NCBI RefSeq assembly: GCF_046299575.1
Contig: NZ_JBKBHX010000002.1
Location: forward strand, 1 to 64,000
DNA: 64,000 nucleotides
Direction of reading: 5' to 3'
DNA from: Thermaurantimonas sp046299575
GTDB lineage: Bacteria > Bacteroidota > Bacteroidia > Flavobacteriales > Schleiferiaceae
Position numbers and translations under genes: made by a program. This document shows positions 45,511 through 54,478 of this stretch, piece by piece. The first letter of the stretch is position 1; every line of letters starts with the position of its first letter. The notes under the pieces are model-generated. The model was not told the DNA's origin, searched no databases, and saw only the letters and a list, made by a program, of their open reading frames with translations.

Positions 45511-45897
45511 ATGAAAATCATGTTAGTAGATGATGATCCGGTCTTCAACTTCATTGCCCGGAAACTCATTGAATCAGCCAAAATCGACTTTTCACTCGAA
45601 GAGTATCTCGATGGATCTGAAGCACTGGAGGCCTTGAAAAAAAAGGAATCGCCCGATCAGCTTCCCGATCACATCCTGCTGGATATCAATATGCCCAAGG
45701 TGAATGGATGGCAGTTTCTCGAAGCATTGAGAAACATGAACATAGAAAAAGATATCACCGTAACCATCGTCACTTCCAGTATTGATGGGGAAGACCGCCG
45801 TAAGGCGTTTACCTATCCAGAAATCGACGAGTTTTTAATAAAACCCATTTCAAAAACCGACCTATCTGAAATTCTTTTAAAGAATAGATCGGTGTAG
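45511..45897 (+). CDS. Single-domain response regulator (CheY-like)
   Basis: 128 residues, receiver domain only. The acidic pocket is MLVDDDPVF (Asp7-Asp9), the phosphoacceptor Asp58 is in LLDINMPKVNGW, the switch threonine is Thr88 in IVTSS, and the conserved lysine is Lys111 in LIKPI. There is no output domain, so it probably relays phosphate or acts through protein contacts. It lies 29 bp before the CheB-CheR fusion and two genes before a histidine kinase. Confidence 0.92.
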   Translation: MKIMLVDDDPVFNFIARKLIESAKIDFSLEEYLDGSEALEALKKKESPDQLPDHILLDINMPKVNGWQFLEALRNMNIEKDITVTIVTSSIDGEDRRKAFTYPEIDEFLIKPISKTDLSEILLKNRSV

Positions 45898-45926
45898 GTG
45901 GATTTATCTTTTATTTATCAGGCACC

Positions 45927-48797
45927 ATGAAAACTAAAAATGGCAAACAAAATCTGCCGGAATATGTGGTAGGAATAGGAGCATCGGCCGGCGGGTTGGA
46001 GGCTCTTCAGGAGTTTTTTAAAAATGTACCTAACAATTCTGGTCTTGCTTATGTTGTAGTTCAGCACTTATCTCCCGACTACAAGTCGCTGATGAATGAG
46101 TTACTTGCAAGGTTTACTTCAATTCCCATCCAGATTATCGAAGACGGTATGCTCCTGGAGGCCAATCATATCTATCTGATACCTCCTAAAAAAAATCTAA
46201 CCGTTTTTCATGGTAAGCTACTACTTGAGGAGCACAAGCCATCCAAAGGAATCAATCTGCCCATAGATATCTTTTTCCGCTCTTTGGCTTCAGACTATGG
46301 CAAGAAGGCTATCGGTATCATCCTTTCAGGTACTGGTAGCGATGGTACGCTTGGCATTAAGGCAATCAAAGAAGCCGGCGGAATGGTAATGGTACAAGAC
46401 GAAAAAACAGCCAAATTCGATGGCATGCCTAAGTCTTCCATTGCGACCGGTGTGGTTGATTTCATTCTTCCACCTTCCAAAATGCCGGAAGCTATTATCA
46501 ATTATATAAAACATCCATTTATCGAAAATAAAAATGCAATCGAAGAAATTCTGACTCAAAACATTGATCAGCTGGCTAAAATCATGCACATTCTGCGTGA
46601 ATATAGCGGTACCGACTTCTCCTATTATAAAGAAAATACCATCATACGCCGGCTTGAACGCCGAATGTCTATTAATCGTCTCAATTCCATTGATGAGTAT
46701 CTCATTCTTCTCAGCACCGACGATCAGGAGAAGGATATCCTATATCGGGAGTTTCTCATCGGAGTCACTCGATTTTTTAGAGATGAAGGTGCATTTGAAT
46801 TTTTGAAAGACCAGGTGCTCCCTGAGTTGCTTTCAAAAGACAAAAAAACCGTTCGCATTTGGTCCGTCGGCTGCTCTACCGGCGAAGAAGTTTATTCCAT
46901 CGCTTTGCTGGTACGTGATTTTATTGACACTTTTAATCTTACAACCGAAGTAAAAATCTTTGCAACAGATATCGATAAAACCGCCATCGAAATAGCAGGC
47001 CAAGGAATCTATGCCGAAAGCGTAGTGAGTGATATTGACCCGGTACTGCTGTCAAAATACTTCATAAAGAAGGACAATACCTATCAGATCGCCGAATCCA
47101 TCCGAAAAATGGTGATCTTCGCAACACACAACGTATTGAAAGATCCTCCTTTCTCGAAAATTAATCTCATCGTCTGCCGCAATCTCTTCATATATCTCAA
47201 ACCCGATAGCCAGTATAAAGTACTTAACAAGTTTTACATGTCACTGGCTCATAAGGGAATCCTGTTTCTAGGCACCAGCGAAACGCTTGGAGAACTGAGC
47301 GAAGCATTCGAACCGATAAACGTAAAATACAAAATCTTCCGCAAAAAAGAAGGCTACCAGCCGGTATTCATCCCGGAAAGTAGTCTTTCATTTCAAAATA
47401 ACAACCGTTTTACAAGAGAACCCCGCACAGGATTGCTTCGCGAAGTAAAACGCCAGTCAGAACTCAGCGAAAAAATCATAAATGCTGTACTCCCACCCTC
47501 AATAGTGATCAACAACAAACTTCAGATCCTACAGGTAATTAATGACATCAACCCCTTCGTTACTATTCAATCCGGCAGGTTTAATCAGAATCTTGGCACG
47601 ATCATTCATCCCGACCTCCAAATTGTGATTAACAACATAATACGCCGGCTTAAAAATGAAGGCGATGTCGTATCGTTTGAAAATATCCGATTCGAACATT
47701 TACCTGACAGTTATGATATACAGGGAACTAAAATTTCTGACACCGATACAGAGTCTATCTATCTGATCAGTTTTAACAAAGGAAAGGCTAAAAAGCAGCA
47801 GAAAAGTAACGAAGAGGTACTTTCACTCGAAGACCATTACCACGATCGCGTCAAAGAACTCGAATATGAACTCCAGTTTGTAAAAGAAAGTCTGCAGGCT
47901 ACTGTAGAAGAACTGGAAACTTCAAACGAAGAGTTACAATCATCAAACGAAGAACTGATAGCAGCCAATGAAGAGCTACAAAGCACCAATGAAGAGTTAC
48001 AGAGTGTAAACGAAGAACTTTACACCGTAAACAGTGAATTCCAATCAAAGATAGATGAGCTTACGCAGCTCAACAGCGACATTACGAACCTGCTGAACAA
48101 TACCGGTATAGCTGCTCTGTACCTCGACCGGAAAATGTGTATCCGGAAAATTACACCCTCTTTCAGCGAACTAAGCCATGTAATGGATTTCGATATTGGT
48201 CGCCCGATTCACCACTTTTCAAATTCGATTCTCTATCCCGAATTTCTAAACGACATAAAATCCGTTCAGAAGGACCTGCAGATAATAGAAAAAGAAATAG
48301 AAATCGGTGAAAACAACTATTACTTACTCCGTATTGCTCCTTATCGTACTGATTTTCAGGCTGTAGATGGAATATTGGTGACCCTCACAAACCTTAAAAA
48401 CATCTACGAACAGCGCAAAGCCCTTGAAACAGCTAACAATCGCCTGCAGATGGCTCTCGAAATGGGAAATATGGCCTGGTGGGAATGGGATATTCAGACG
48501 GGACAGGTAAGCATGCACGAAAAGAAGGCAACAATGCTCGGTTACACTTTGGAAGAATTTCCCAAAGATGTATATGCTATCTGCGATTATTTGCACCCCG
48601 ATGACTATGAAAACACCATGCAGGCCATGCGGGATCACCTGGAGGGGAAAACACCAGCATGGGACATTGTGTATCGCATCAGGTGCAAGGATGGCAGCTA
48701 TAAAAAATATCATGACCGCGGAGGAGTAGTGAGCCGTGATGAAAATGGAAAACCACTGAAAATGGTAGGAATAGTAATGGATGTTACAGCTAATTAA
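45927..48797 (+). CDS. CheB-CheR-PAS fusion signalling protein
   Basis: 956 residues. Domains in order: CheB methylesterase (residues 10-190) with catalytic triad Ser20 (GASAGG), His47 (VQHLSPD) and Asp139 (GTGSDGTLG); CheR methyltransferase (about 205-465) with the SAM site WSVGCSTGEEVYSIA and FATDIDK; a glutamate-rich coiled coil near residues 640-710 built from SNEEL/VNEEL repeats; and one or two PAS domains at the C terminus (LNNTGIAALYLDRKMCIRK; WWEWDIQTGQVSMHEKKATMLGYTLEEF). There is no kinase domain in this protein; the next gene, 5 bp away, supplies it. Such fusions are common in environmental bacteria and probably act on signalling proteins other than classical chemoreceptors, none of which are encoded here. 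Confidence 0.92.
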   Translation: MKTKNGKQNLPEYVVGIGASAGGLEALQEFFKNVPNNSGLAYVVVQHLSPDYKSLMNELLARFTSIPIQIIEDGMLLEANHIYLIPPKKNLTVFHGKLLLEEHKPSKGINLPIDIFFRSLASDYGKKAIGIILSGTGSDGTLGIKAIKEAGGMVMVQDEKTAKFDGMPKSSIATGVVDFILPPSKMPEAIINYIKHPFIENKNAIEEILTQNIDQLAKIMHILREYSGTDFSYYKENTIIRRLERRMSINRLNSIDEYLILLSTDDQEKDILYREFLIGVTRFFRDEGAFEFLKDQVLPELLSKDKKTVRIWSVGCSTGEEVYSIALLVRDFIDTFNLTTEVKIFATDIDKTAIEIAGQGIYAESVVSDIDPVLLSKYFIKKDNTYQIAESIRKMVIFATHNVLKDPPFSKINLIVCRNLFIYLKPDSQYKVLNKFYMSLAHKGILFLGTSETLGELSEAFEPINVKYKIFRKKEGYQPVFIPESSLSFQNNNRFTREPRTGLLREVKRQSELSEKIINAVLPPSIVINNKLQILQVINDINPFVTIQSGRFNQNLGTIIHPDLQIVINNIIRRLKNEGDVVSFENIRFEHLPDSYDIQGTKISDTDTESIYLISFNKGKAKKQQKSNEEVLSLEDHYHDRVKELEYELQFVKESLQATVEELETSNEELQSSNEELIAANEELQSTNEELQSVNEELYTVNSEFQSKIDELTQLNSDITNLLNNTGIAALYLDRKMCIRKITPSFSELSHVMDFDIGRPIHHFSNSILYPEFLNDIKSVQKDLQIIEKEIEIGENNYYLLRIAPYRTDFQAVDGILVTLTNLKNIYEQRKALETANNRLQMALEMGNMAWWEWDIQTGQVSMHEKKATMLGYTLEEFPKDVYAICDYLHPDDYENTMQAMRDHLEGKTPAWDIVYRIRCKDGSYKKYHDRGGVVSRDENGKPLKMVGIVMDVTAN

Positions 48798-48802
48798 CTC
48801 AC

Positions 48803-51800
48803 ATGGAAATGGAAAATAATAAAAAGGATATACAAAAGTCTATCGATCAATTTTTGTCGGAATATGCCAATAAAAAGACAGAACAAACTAATGACCAGAA
48901 AATTAGTGAAAATTTGCATATATTCCAACAGGAACTGGAATATCAGAATAATGAGCTAAAAAGAATTAACGTACAACTTGAGAGCAAAAACATATTCATA
49001 GAAAATTTATTCAGAATCATACCTTCTATTCTTTTATTAGTAGATGAAAATTACAACATAATTAAGCGTAATAATGCATTTGAAAATTCATTTAAACTAA
49101 ATGGAGAGCTACTCAATGATTTCAGGAAAATTATTGCTAATGATTCCCAGTCCGAATTGTATTATCTGCTAAACAATACTAAGCAAAGGGTTACGCTAAA
49201 AGGAATAAATAACAGATTGTATTTAGCTGATGCTTCCACTACACTATTCAATGAAAAGAACTTAATATTACTACATCTTACTGATATTACAGAATTAGAA
49301 GAAAGTAAGCAAAAAATAAAGTTAGAAAACGATATAAAGAATCTTCTTTTTGAGATAAATAAAATACATTTTGAAGAAACAGACGAAGATTCAATAATTC
49401 AAAATGTAGGTCAAAAATTAGTCAATGGTCTTGCAAAAATATTGTCCGTAGAAAAAATTTATTTATTCGATTTTAGTCAAAGTGATCGAACCTTAAAATT
49501 TGAATCTTCCTTTCTAACAGAGCGATTGAAAATAAGGGTTGATATTGAAAATTATTTCACGAATGAAATCGATTGCTTACTTTGCAAAAAAAGTGGTAAT
49601 TTTGATAGTGATCTAAGATTTAAAAACATTGAAAGTAAAATCCTTGCAAGCGGATTTTATTTACATAAAATATTTTTACAGGAGAAAGAAGTTATTAACG
49701 GTTGTATTTTTATTTTATGTAAACACAAGTTAGATGATAAATTAATTGATTACATCAGATTTGAAATATTAAATATTTTTTTTAAAATAATCGGAGAATC
49801 AAAAATATATGAAAATGAACGCAAATTAAAGGCTATTGTAGAAAATTCTCCTGACGGACTTGCCGTTATCGAAAACGGAAAATTAATTTATGCAACAGAC
49901 AATTACTTCAAAATCACTTCTATTCCAAAAACCGACCCGAGATGGAAGGATTTAAAGAATATTTTTGAATACATACACCCCGAAGATAGAGATAATGTTC
50001 GGGAACTTATATTAAGAGCCTTAGCCAATAAAGAAACAAATCTGATGTATGAATTCCGAATACTAAATATTGAAGGTAAATACATCTGGCAACAGGACCG
50101 CGTAAATATACTTTACCTTGACGAAAACAGACACAGGCTCTATGTAACTGCCAGGAATATTACAGAACAGAAAGAACAGCTGCAGCAGTTAAAAATCCTT
50201 GAGGCGGCAATTGATCAGTCTGATTCCTCAATCGTAATAACAGATAGTGCTGGAAATATTCAATTCGTAAACAAAGCTTTTACCAAAATAACGGGTTACA
50301 CATTCGAAGAAGTCAAAAACAAAAATCCGAGAATTTTGAAATCAGGATTAATACCTGAAGAGGAATACGAGAAACTCTGGTCACTGATCACAAGCGGTAA
50401 AAGTTGGTATGGTGAGTTTATAAATAAGAAAAAAGATGGTTCTCTTTACTCGGAAAGTGCAAGTATTACCCCAGTAATAATAGATGGAAAGATTACCAAT
50501 TATGTAGCTGTAAAAAATGATATTACAAGCCTTAAAGAGCTGAACAAAAAATTCGAAACATTATCACTCGTTGCTTCCCATACTCAAAATATAGTAATCA
50601 TCACTGATAATACAGGTCATATAATATGGGTCAATAAAAGTTTTGAAAAAAATACCGGCTACACTTTTGATGAAGTATTTGGTAAACGACCAGGGGAGTT
50701 TTTGCAGGGAAAAGACACCAATCCTATGCATGTAAAAACGATACACAAAAAACTCAAAGAGCTGGTACCCTTCAAACAGGAAATTCTGAATTACACAAAA
50801 GATGGAAGACCCTACTGGATTGAAATGAGTATTACACCCATTTTTGATGAAAAAGGTAATCATACAATGTACATCGCTGTTGAAGACGATATAACCCAAA
50901 GAAAGGAATATGAACGAAAAATTATTGAAAGTGAACGCAAAAACAGAGCTATTCTACATGCGCTACCAGATCTACTCTTTATAATAGACAAGAATTTACG
51001 ATACATAGATTTTCACGCTTATGATCCATCGCAAATACTTATTCCTCCGGAAAAATTTCTTGGAAAAACAGTGATGGAAGTAATGCCCAAACAGCAAGGT
51101 GAAATCGTCTCTTCAGCCATAAATGAAACTTTCAGAACAGCCGAATTAAGGGAGTTTATTTTTCATTTGGATGTAAAAGAAAAAAGAAGATATTACGAAG
51201 GAAGATGCGTGCTGAAAGACGTAAATTCAGTGCTTATTCTCATTAGGGATATTACTAAATTAAAAACTTTCGAACAAGATCTGATTAATGAAAAATTGCT
51301 TTTCAAAACTGTCATTGATCATTTACCGAATACCATCTATGTAAAAGATTTAAATTTTAGAAAAATTCTTGTAAATAAAGCTGAAGTCTTATACCTGGGA
51401 AAAACTTCTGAAGAAGAAGTTCTAGGAAAAACTGATGATGAGTTTTACACCGAAGAAGTTATCAATGGAATTATAGCTGAAGACAACGAAGTTATCTCCA
51501 CTGGTAAACCGATTCTCAATAAAATAGTGGAATACACAAACAATTGGGCAGAGAAAAAATATATGATGATTTCAAAATTGCCATTCCGAGATGTAAATGG
51601 CCAAATAGTTGGCATAATCGGTATTGGTGTTGACATCACTGAAATTAAGAAAAAAGAACTGGAATTGCAAAAAACCATCAATGTAATAACCGATCAAAAC
51701 CGTCGTCTTAGAAGTTTTACATACATTGTAAGCCATAACATTCGTTCTTACGCAGCCAATATTGACGGACTCATTGATCTAATAAACAGCCATCTGATTT

Positions 51801-52366
51801 CAGAAGGGGAAAAGCCTGAAATGCTTAAATTACTCAAGCAAGCTTCCTCAAATCTGATGGAAACAATTACAACGCTCAATGAAGTCATTAGCATTGAGAA
51901 AAAAGTGGCTGAAAAAATTCAACCGGTTGAACTCAAGGTCTTAATTGATAAAGTTTTAAATGTCGTAAATAAAGACATTACAGACAATCAAATAATCGTA
52001 GTAAACAATGTACCTGATAATGCAAAAGTGATGTTTAATCCGGCGTATCTTGAAAGCGTGATACTTAATCTCACAACAAATGCAATACGATACAGGCGTA
52101 CAAATGTCAGAAGTTTTGTGAAATACTCGTTCCGCGAAGAAAAAGGCAATAAAATCATTGAAGTATCAGACAACGGTAAGGGCATTGACCTTACGAAATT
52201 TGGCAGTAAAATTTTCAACTTATTTGAAACTTTTCACGGCAATCCTGATGCTAAAGGATTAGGCCTATTTTTAACCAAAGCTCATGTGGAGGCTATGGGT
52301 GGAAAAATCGAGGTAGAAAGCAAGGTAGGTGAAGGAACTACATTCAGAATTATTCTGAAAAATTAA
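48803..52366 (+). CDS. Multi-PAS/GAF sensor histidine kinase
   Basis: 1187 residues with no membrane segment, so probably cytoplasmic. An N-terminal coiled coil (HIFQQELEYQNNELKRINVQ) is followed by a PAS domain, a GAF-like region (about 180-340, LLFEINKIHFEETDEDSIIQNV) and a series of about five PAS domains (for example IDQSDSSIVITDSAGNIQFVNKAFTKITGYTFEEV and DNTGHIIWVNKSFEKNTGYTFDEVFG). The kinase core has the histidine box SHNIRSY (His978), N box NLTTNAIRY, and G boxes DNGKGID and GLGLFLTKAHVEAMGG. DNA is markedly AT-rich over the first third. It directly follows the CheB-CheR fusion and overlaps the convergent marC end by 4 bp. Confidence 0.93.
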   Translation: MEMENNKKDIQKSIDQFLSEYANKKTEQTNDQKISENLHIFQQELEYQNNELKRINVQLESKNIFIENLFRIIPSILLLVDENYNIIKRNNAFENSFKLNGELLNDFRKIIANDSQSELYYLLNNTKQRVTLKGINNRLYLADASTTLFNEKNLILLHLTDITELEESKQKIKLENDIKNLLFEINKIHFEETDEDSIIQNVGQKLVNGLAKILSVEKIYLFDFSQSDRTLKFESSFLTERLKIRVDIENYFTNEIDCLLCKKSGNFDSDLRFKNIESKILASGFYLHKIFLQEKEVINGCIFILCKHKLDDKLIDYIRFEILNIFFKIIGESKIYENERKLKAIVENSPDGLAVIENGKLIYATDNYFKITSIPKTDPRWKDLKNIFEYIHPEDRDNVRELILRALANKETNLMYEFRILNIEGKYIWQQDRVNILYLDENRHRLYVTARNITEQKEQLQQLKILEAAIDQSDSSIVITDSAGNIQFVNKAFTKITGYTFEEVKNKNPRILKSGLIPEEEYEKLWSLITSGKSWYGEFINKKKDGSLYSESASITPVIIDGKITNYVAVKNDITSLKELNKKFETLSLVASHTQNIVIITDNTGHIIWVNKSFEKNTGYTFDEVFGKRPGEFLQGKDTNPMHVKTIHKKLKELVPFKQEILNYTKDGRPYWIEMSITPIFDEKGNHTMYIAVEDDITQRKEYERKIIESERKNRAILHALPDLLFIIDKNLRYIDFHAYDPSQILIPPEKFLGKTVMEVMPKQQGEIVSSAINETFRTAELREFIFHLDVKEKRRYYEGRCVLKDVNSVLILIRDITKLKTFEQDLINEKLLFKTVIDHLPNTIYVKDLNFRKILVNKAEVLYLGKTSEEEVLGKTDDEFYTEEVINGIIAEDNEVISTGKPILNKIVEYTNNWAEKKYMMISKLPFRDVNGQIVGIIGIGVDITEIKKKELELQKTINVITDQNRRLRSFTYIVSHNIRSYAANIDGLIDLINSHLISEGEKPEMLKLLKQASSNLMETITTLNEVISIEKKVAEKIQPVELKVLIDKVLNVVNKDITDNQIIVVNNVPDNAKVMFNPAYLESVILNLTTNAIRYRRTNVRSFVKYSFREEKGNKIIEVSDNGKGIDLTKFGSKIFNLFETFHGNPDAKGLGLFLTKAHVEAMGGKIEVESKVGEGTTFRIILKN

Positions 52367-52923
52367 AAAAGTAGTTTAATGTTTTGAGTAAAAAGTTTGA
52401 TTGAAATCGCCAGCAAAACGATACCAAACGTTTTACGTAAAATTCCCAGTCCACTGTTGCCAAAAAGTCTTTCGAGTCTTTCAGTATTTTTCAATACGAT
52501 GTAAACAATAATTGAATTAACAATTATGCCTGCCAGAATGATTTTGTAATCGTATTCTGCCCTGAGGGAGATAATGGTGGTGAGGGTACCTGCGCCTGCA
52601 ATCAGTGGAAAAGCTATGGGAATTATGGAAGCAGTATCGGGATTTTCCTCTTTGTAAATGCGGATTCCCAGTATCATCTCAATCGCCAGAAAAAAAAGAA
52701 CCAAAGAACCAGCAACGGCAAAACTATTCACATCCACTCCCAATAATCCTAAAAATTTTTCACCTGTAAAAAGAAAAACGATCATAATAACAGTAGCTAC
52801 CAAAGTGGCTTTTTCAGACTGTACATGCCCTACCTTTTGTCGCAGTGAAATGATCAACGGAATCGATCCAAGTATATCAATCACTGCAAAGAGAACCATC
52901 GTAACGGTTAAAAATTCGTCCAT
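52363..52923 (-). CDS. MarC family integral membrane protein
   Basis: 186 residues and about six hydrophobic helices (LTVTMVLFAVIDILGSIPLIISL, FAVAGSLVLFFLAIEMILGI, IIPIAFPLIAGAGTLTTIISL). The segment IPIAFPLIAGAGT is the MarC signature. These inner-membrane proteins were once linked to multiple antibiotic resistance but their substrate is unknown. It lies convergent to the histidine kinase, sharing 4 bp at the 3' ends, and divergent from the PAS gene at 53010. Confidence 0.9.
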   Translation of the reverse strand: MDEFLTVTMVLFAVIDILGSIPLIISLRQKVGHVQSEKATLVATVIMIVFLFTGEKFLGLLGVDVNSFAVAGSLVLFFLAIEMILGIRIYKEENPDTASIIPIAFPLIAGAGTLTTIISLRAEYDYKIILAGIIVNSIIVYIVLKNTERLERLFGNSGLGILRKTFGIVLLAISIKLFTQNIKLLF

Positions 52924-53009
52924 AATAAATATTAAAGGAGTTGCAAAATTATTTTTTGATACTTTTGAAATAGCAAAACGTTTGATTAAAAGTCCCCATT
53001 TCCTTTCAT

Positions 53010-54380
53010 ATGATGAACAGTGAGTTTTGCGCTGAGCAATATCTGCCTGCTTTTCTGCGAAACAGTAGAGAGATAATGATATTGGTTACTGATCTGGAAG
53101 GGAATATTATTTATGTAAACAATGCTTACCTTGATTCGTTCAGATTTACATTGGAAGAGACAATTGGTAAAAACTACCGCTCACAAATTTTTTCTGGCGA
53201 TGAAGATATTATTCTGGAAACAGTTAAAAAATGTTTAGTTAATCCCGGAATTCCTGAAAAAATACTCATAAGAAAACACAAAAAGAATCAACCAGATTTT
53301 TATTTTTCAGAATGGGAATTTTCGGCTTTTACAAATGAATTAAATGAGCCGATCGGTATAATTTCAATCGGAAAGAATGTAACAGATTACCATCCTCTTA
53401 AATCATCAGAAAGAGATGAATACTTAAATCTTATTAACAGTTTGACTTCTGAGTCCTGGGCGTTTTATGATACCGAACTCAGGCTTAAGACGTGCAATCA
53501 AAAAGCTATCGAAATAGCAAAAAAGGTATTTGGTATTGAGCCAATGAGAGGCGACAGTGCAATGATGTATGTGGGAGAAGAGCATAAAGATGAAATGAAA
53601 AAAGCTTTTGATATGGCATTAAACGGTCAGGAGTGCCAGTTAGAACTTGTGACAAAAAATGACGAATTTTTTGTGATCAATCTTAAACCGATTTACAACG
53701 ATAAAAATAAGCTTATTGGAATAGGACATTACTGTCTGGATGTAACAAATCTCAGAAAAAATCAGAGAGAAATTAATAAATTGAATCTGAGGTTTCAAAC
53801 ACTAATTAATCAATTAAACGGAATCGTGTTGATTCTGGATTTAGAGGGTAAAATCAGATATATCTCTGATACAGTAACAAAATTTTCCGGCTTTAAACCA
53901 GAATTTATTCAGGATAAAAACATTTCGGAATTTATTCATCCCGATGATTTGTCTGAGGTTTTCCAAAGTTTATCGCAACTCAGAGATTCAAATGATTCAG
54001 CATTAGTGGCATTTCGTTCTGTCAATGCTGATGGCTCCTACAACTGGTCGCTCGGTAGGGGAACGGTGATCGAAGAAGGGGGCGAAAAATACATTTTAGG
54101 AGTAATACTGAATATCGAAGAGCTTCGTCAGAAAGATGAAGTAATACAGAAACACCACGAAAAATTTCAGCAGATAGCCTGGCTACAGTCGCATGAAGTA
54201 CGAGCTCCTTTAGCTCGGTTGCTTGGTCTTGCCGATGCTATTTACACAGATTTAATCGAGGACAAAGACGAACTGAAACAATTTATCCTTCACATTAAGC
54301 AAGCCGCATATGACCTCGATACAGTCATTCACAAGATCGTACAGATGACAGAATCGAATTTCAGCCAGAATACGAAATAG
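53010..54380 (+). CDS. PAS-domain protein with histidine box but no ATPase domain
   Basis: 456 residues. Three PAS domains: near 15-125 (IMILVTDLEGNIIYVNNAYLDSFRFTLEETIG), 140-250 (YDTELRLKTCNQKAIEIAKKVFG) and 265-375 (NGIVLILDLEGKIRYISDTVTKFSGFKPEF). The C terminus holds a HisKA-like hairpin with SHEVRAPLARLLGL (His395), but the protein stops 61 residues later with no HATPase domain. I recall this architecture in other Bacteroidota, so it is probably natural rather than truncated. It could receive or donate phosphate in trans, for instance with the histidine kinase at 48803. Confidence 0.85.
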   Translation: MMNSEFCAEQYLPAFLRNSREIMILVTDLEGNIIYVNNAYLDSFRFTLEETIGKNYRSQIFSGDEDIILETVKKCLVNPGIPEKILIRKHKKNQPDFYFSEWEFSAFTNELNEPIGIISIGKNVTDYHPLKSSERDEYLNLINSLTSESWAFYDTELRLKTCNQKAIEIAKKVFGIEPMRGDSAMMYVGEEHKDEMKKAFDMALNGQECQLELVTKNDEFFVINLKPIYNDKNKLIGIGHYCLDVTNLRKNQREINKLNLRFQTLINQLNGIVLILDLEGKIRYISDTVTKFSGFKPEFIQDKNISEFIHPDDLSEVFQSLSQLRDSNDSALVAFRSVNADGSYNWSLGRGTVIEEGGEKYILGVILNIEELRQKDEVIQKHHEKFQQIAWLQSHEVRAPLARLLGLADAIYTDLIEDKDELKQFILHIKQAAYDLDTVIHKIVQMTESNFSQNTK

Positions 54381-54478
54381 TTTTAAGTATTAAAAACCTC
54401 CTCACATTATAATAATCCTTATTTCAACATTCTTTTAATTGTTTTAATTCTTATTTCTTCCCTTCTCTGTTACTTATT

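Noticed and set aside
53010..54380. Reading the PAS protein as a histidine kinase truncated by mutation
   Set aside because: No HATPase remnant follows in any frame before the convergent TonB receptor gene, and the architecture seems to recur in the phylum.
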